A stretch of DNA of 8,024 nucleotides from Clostridia bacterium (GTDB lineage: Bacteria; Bacillota_A; Clostridia; Christensenellales; Borkfalkiaceae): NCBI GenBank assembly GCA_017621955.1, contig JAGASB010000289.1, positions 1-8,024 of the forward strand. Reading direction: 5' to 3'. Below are positions 5,395-8,024 of this stretch, piece after piece. A program made the position numbers and the translations under genes. How positions within the stretch are numbered: the first letter of the stretch is position 1; each line of letters starts with the position of its first letter. The notes under the pieces were generated by a model. It was given only the letters and a program-made list of their open reading frames with translations. It made no database searches and was not told the origin of the DNA.

Positions 5395-6609
5395 TTAAGT
5401 ACGGTAATCGCCGTTTATCTTAACGTAATCATAAGTTAAATCGCAACCCCAAGCCTTGCTTGAATAGTCGCCGTCGTTTAAATCAACTGCAATGATTATT
5501 TCCTTTTCAAGCAAAATTTCCTTTGCTTTTTCTTCACTAAACTCAACGCCACTACCATTTTTACAAACGGGTACTTCACCCTTTATAGACTTAAATGCAA
5601 CGTCAATTTTGTTCACGTCAACTTTCGCACCGCTATAACCTATTGCGCAAAGCACACGCCCCCAATTTGCGTCCGCACCGAACATTGCTGCCTTAGTTAA
5701 GCTTGAACAAATAACGCTTTTAGCAACTGTCTTAGCAACGTCGAGAGTTTTAGCGCCCGTAACTGAGCATTCCAAAAGTTTTGTTGCGCCCTCACCGTCG
5801 CCTGCAATCATTCTACAAAGTGCAACGTTGACCGAATTAAGCGCTTTCATAAACTCATCAAAATCTTTTCCGTCCGAAATGATTTCATCATTGCCTGCAA
5901 GTCCGTTTGCAAGGACTACAACCATATCGTTAGTTGACGTGTCACCGTCAATACTTATCATATTGAACGTTTCTTGTATATCTGAACTCAATGCTTTTTG
6001 AAGCATATCTTTTGAAATTTTAACGTCGGTAGTAATAAACACAAGCATAGTAGCCATATTTGGATGAATCATACCGCTACCCTTAGCAATACCACCAATT
6101 TTACACGTTTTGCCGCCAACAGTAAACTCAACGGCAATTTCTTTAACTGCAACGTCGGTTGTCATAATTGCTTCGGCAGCGTCAAGTCCGCCGTTATCAG
6201 ATAGCCCTGCACAAAGTGCACTCATACCGTTTTTGATAGGTTCTATACTAAGCGGTTGACCTATAACACCCGTTGAAGCGACCACAACGTCGTCCTTATT
6301 AACGCCTGCATATTCACTGACAAGTTGGCTCATTTTTTCAGCGATTTCAACCCCGTTAGCGTTGCAAGTGTTAGCGTTGCCACTGTTGCAGATAACTGCT
6401 TGGGCAATGCCGTTTTCTATGTGCTTTTTTGTAACCGTTAAAGGTGCACCTTTAACTAAGTTTGTTGTATAAACCGCAGCGGCAGTTGCGGGAACTTCAC
6501 TCATAATAAGTGCCAAATCACGCTTTGTACGATTATGACGTATACCGCAATGTATTCCGTTTGCCTTAAATCCTTTTGCGGCACAAACACCGCCGTTAAT
6601 TATCTTCAT
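5395..6609 (-). CDS. argJ: ornithine acetyltransferase (glutamate N-acetyltransferase)
   Basis: A 404-residue member of the ArgJ (DmpA/OAT fold) family. It moves the acetyl group from N-acetylornithine to glutamate, giving ornithine and regenerating N-acetylglutamate. Some members also use acetyl-CoA and so replace ArgA. The signature KGSGMIHPNMATML is at 176-189. Family members cleave themselves between Ala186 and Thr187, leaving Thr187 as the nucleophile of the beta chain. STGVIG at 112-117 is the oxyanion-hole region, and DGDTSTND (221-228) is also conserved. The C-terminus YVKINGDYRT is characteristic. The length is normal and no key residue is missing. It sits 9 bp after argC, with a GGAG binding site adjoining the argC stop. 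Its presence without argE in the cluster indicates the cyclic pathway. Whether it is bifunctional cannot be decided here. Confidence 0.96.
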   Translation of the reverse strand: MKIINGGVCAAKGFKANGIHCGIRHNRTKRDLALIMSEVPATAAAVYTTNLVKGAPLTVTKKHIENGIAQAVICNSGNANTCNANGVEIAEKMSQLVSEYAGVNKDDVVVASTGVIGQPLSIEPIKNGMSALCAGLSDNGGLDAAEAIMTTDVAVKEIAVEFTVGGKTCKIGGIAKGSGMIHPNMATMLVFITTDVKISKDMLQKALSSDIQETFNMISIDGDTSTNDMVVVLANGLAGNDEIISDGKDFDEFMKALNSVNVALCRMIAGDGEGATKLLECSVTGAKTLDVAKTVAKSVICSSLTKAAMFGADANWGRVLCAIGYSGAKVDVNKIDVAFKSIKGEVPVCKNGSGVEFSEEKAKEILLEKEIIIAVDLNDGDYSSKAWGCDLTYDYVKINGDYRT

Positions 6610-6618
6610 AGTATCTCC

Positions 6619-7542
6619 TTATAACTCTAAACCCGTGGTTTCGTCTACGCCCAACAGTACGTTCATATTCTGTATTGCAGCACCCGACGCGCCTTTACCT
6701 AAATTATCGAAACGTGAAACCAAAATTATTCTATCATCGTTGCCGTGTACGGAAATTTCCATACCGTCTTTGTTTTTCATTGAATTTGCACTTAAAAATC
6801 CGTTTTCGTCACCGCCGTCAACAAACTTAACGACTTTGCCGTTATATAAGTTATTATAAACGTCCTTAATATCTTGAACCGTGCCGTTTATATCTTTTTT
6901 GAAAAGCGGAACGGTTACTTCCATACCCCTATCGTAATCAGAAACTATCGGACAGAACACGGGGGCATTGTTAAGATTGCAAAGCGTTTTCATTTCGGGT
7001 AAATGCTTATGCGTTTGGGTTAAACCGTACTGACGGGGTGCGTCGAATAAAAGTGGTTTATCTTCACTTTCGTATTCGGCAATCATCTTTTTACCACCGC
7101 CACTGTATCCCGTGATAGAAAAGCAAGTTAAATATACGTCTTTACTTATTATACCCGCATTAATAAGCGGATTGATAAGCGCTATAAACCCACTTGCGTG
7201 GCAACCTGGATTAGCAATTCTTTTAGAGTTTTTAATCTTTTCTCTAAGTCCATTTAGTTCTGGAAAGCCGTACGCCCAATCGGGATTAACCCTATGCGCA
7301 GTTGACGTATCAATGACCGCAGTCTTATCGTTATCAATAAGCGAAACTGCTTCGATTGCGGCAACGTCAGGCAAGCATAAAAACGCAACGTCCGCACTGT
7401 TTAATGCTTGCTTTCTTGCGTCAATATCTTTTCTTAACTCATCGGGAAGTGTGATTAGGGTTAAATCTTGCCTTTTAGACAACCTTTCAACAATTTTAAG
7501 ACCGGTCGTTCCTGCACTTCCGTCGATAAACACCTTAAACAT
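6619..7542 (-). CDS. argC: N-acetyl-gamma-glutamyl-phosphate reductase, short (type 2) form
   Basis: A 307-residue NADPH-dependent reductase that converts N-acetylglutamyl phosphate to the semialdehyde. The Rossmann loop GSAGTTG is at 8-14. The catalytic Cys114 lies in NPGCHASGF, and the TQTHKHLPEM segment with the conserved His is at about 175-184. The opening FIDGSAGTTGL and the length near 310 match the type 2 family, not the approximately 345-residue type 1 ArgC familiar from Bacillus. The frame extends 20 codons to 7602, but that extension overlaps the end of argH. The ATG at 7542 lies 9 nt after AAGGAA (7552-7557) and one base past the argH stop codon. The tight junction supports co-transcription and coupled translation. 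The active-site residues are intact. Confidence 0.94.
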   Translation of the reverse strand: MFKVFIDGSAGTTGLKIVERLSKRQDLTLITLPDELRKDIDARKQALNSADVAFLCLPDVAAIEAVSLIDNDKTAVIDTSTAHRVNPDWAYGFPELNGLREKIKNSKRIANPGCHASGFIALINPLINAGIISKDVYLTCFSITGYSGGGKKMIAEYESEDKPLLFDAPRQYGLTQTHKHLPEMKTLCNLNNAPVFCPIVSDYDRGMEVTVPLFKKDINGTVQDIKDVYNNLYNGKVVKFVDGGDENGFLSANSMKNKDGMEISVHGNDDRIILVSRFDNLGKGASGAAIQNMNVLLGVDETTGLEL

Positions 7543-7543
7543 T

Positions 7544-8024
7544 TTATAATTTTCCTTTAACGTAAGCGATTTGCTGTTCAACTGATTTTGGCGAAGTTCC
7601 ACCTAACGAAATACGCTTTTCAACGCAAGTTGCAAGGCTAATTTCATTATATAAATCACTGTCAAACACGTCGCTATACGACTTGTATTCTTCTAAACTT
7701 AAATCTTCTAAAACCTTACCGCACTTTATGCAGTCGCCAACGATAGAGCCAACAATTTTATAAGCCGACCTAAACGGCAAACCTTTTTTGACCATATAAT
7801 CGGCAAGGTCGGTTGCATTGATAAACCCTTTTTGTGCAGCAATAAGCATATTTTCGGGTAAAACTTTCATTTCTTTTATCATAGGCGCAAACACGTCAAG
7901 ACACATATTAACTGTATCTACCGAATCAAACACGCCTTCTTTATCTTCTTGCATATCTTTGTTGTAAGCAAGCGGTAAACCTTTAAGAGTAGTTAGTATC
8001 GCCATAAGGTTACCGTATACCCTA
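7544..8024 (-). CDS. argH: argininosuccinate lyase, C-terminal part
   Basis: The last 159 residues of ArgH, which splits argininosuccinate into arginine and fumarate in the final step of the pathway. The frame is open to the window edge, so the 5' end is missing. An internal Met at 8005 could be mistaken for a start, but the preceding codons (RVYGNL) continue the conserved family stretch RVYGNLMAILTTLKGLPLAY and then NKDMQEDKEGVFD. The C-terminal domain follows, with DLADYMVKKGLPFRSAYKIVG and the closing GGTSPKSVEQQI. The catalytic signature loop of the fumarase/aspartase superfamily (GSSxMPQKKNP) should lie just outside the window. As the first arg gene visible, it implies that the operon promoter, and possibly argG, are upstream. 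Confidence 0.95.
   Translation of the reverse strand, partial: RVYGNLMAILTTLKGLPLAYNKDMQEDKEGVFDSVDTVNMCLDVFAPMIKEMKVLPENMLIAAQKGFINATDLADYMVKKGLPFRSAYKIVGSIVGDCIKCGKVLEDLSLEEYKSYSDVFDSDLYNEISLATCVEKRISLGGTSPKSVEQQIAYVKGKL

Noticed and set aside
7112..7549. 145-codon open frame on the plus strand opposite argC
   Set aside because: It lies entirely antisense to argC, has no ribosome binding site, and its residues reflect the reversed codon pattern of argC. The same applies to the smaller frames opposite argF, argD and the mazF-type gene.
7543..7602. Longer start for ArgC (20 extra residues)
   Set aside because: It would overlap the end of argH by 59 bp, adds residues not found in the family, and the ATG at 7542 has a good ribosome binding site and leads straight into the Rossmann strand.

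Overview
The window looks like chromosomal DNA from a low-GC, Gram-positive-type anaerobe (Bacillota, probably an uncultured clostridial lineage). This rests on AT-rich spacers, strong AGGAG-type ribosome binding sites, TTGACA/TATAAT-type promoters, an EndoA-like MazF very close to the Bacillus protein, a short S21 protein, and an argCJBDF-type cluster. The genetic code is standard: TAA stops dominate and one TGA stop is used. The lineage is inferred from these features, not from any search.

Left part (1-535): a tRNA-Arg(CCU) gene on the minus strand (124-198) with its own terminator (79-122). The only good promoter for it (330-358) lies in front of a second copy of just the first 22 nt of the tRNA. 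An approximately 113-bp palindrome-rich segment separates promoter and truncated 5' end from the intact gene. A related cluster of small hairpins occupies bases 5-58. This is the most unusual part of the window.

Middle part (536-2352): a plus-strand MazF/EndoA-type mRNA endonuclease with no adjacent antitoxin, and a bidirectional terminator shared with a convergent nitroreductase-family gene. Next come an unrecognised 132-residue charged protein and rpsU (ribosomal protein S21, 59 residues) with its own promoter and terminator.

Right part (2353-8024): a tightly packed minus-strand arginine operon, transcribed argH (5' end outside the window) - argC - argJ - argB - argD - argF. Together the products convert glutamate through acetylated intermediates to ornithine (ArgJ, ArgB, ArgC, ArgD), then to citrulline (ArgF), and cleave argininosuccinate to arginine (ArgH). 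ArgJ recycles the acetyl group, which fits the absence of argE here. argG and carbamoyl-phosphate synthetase are not in the window. Spacings between genes are 1-14 bp, with stop codons close to or inside the next gene's ribosome binding site, so translation is probably coupled. ArgB carries the N-terminal helix typical of arginine-inhibited kinases. The operon promoter is upstream of the window. No terminator was seen after argF.
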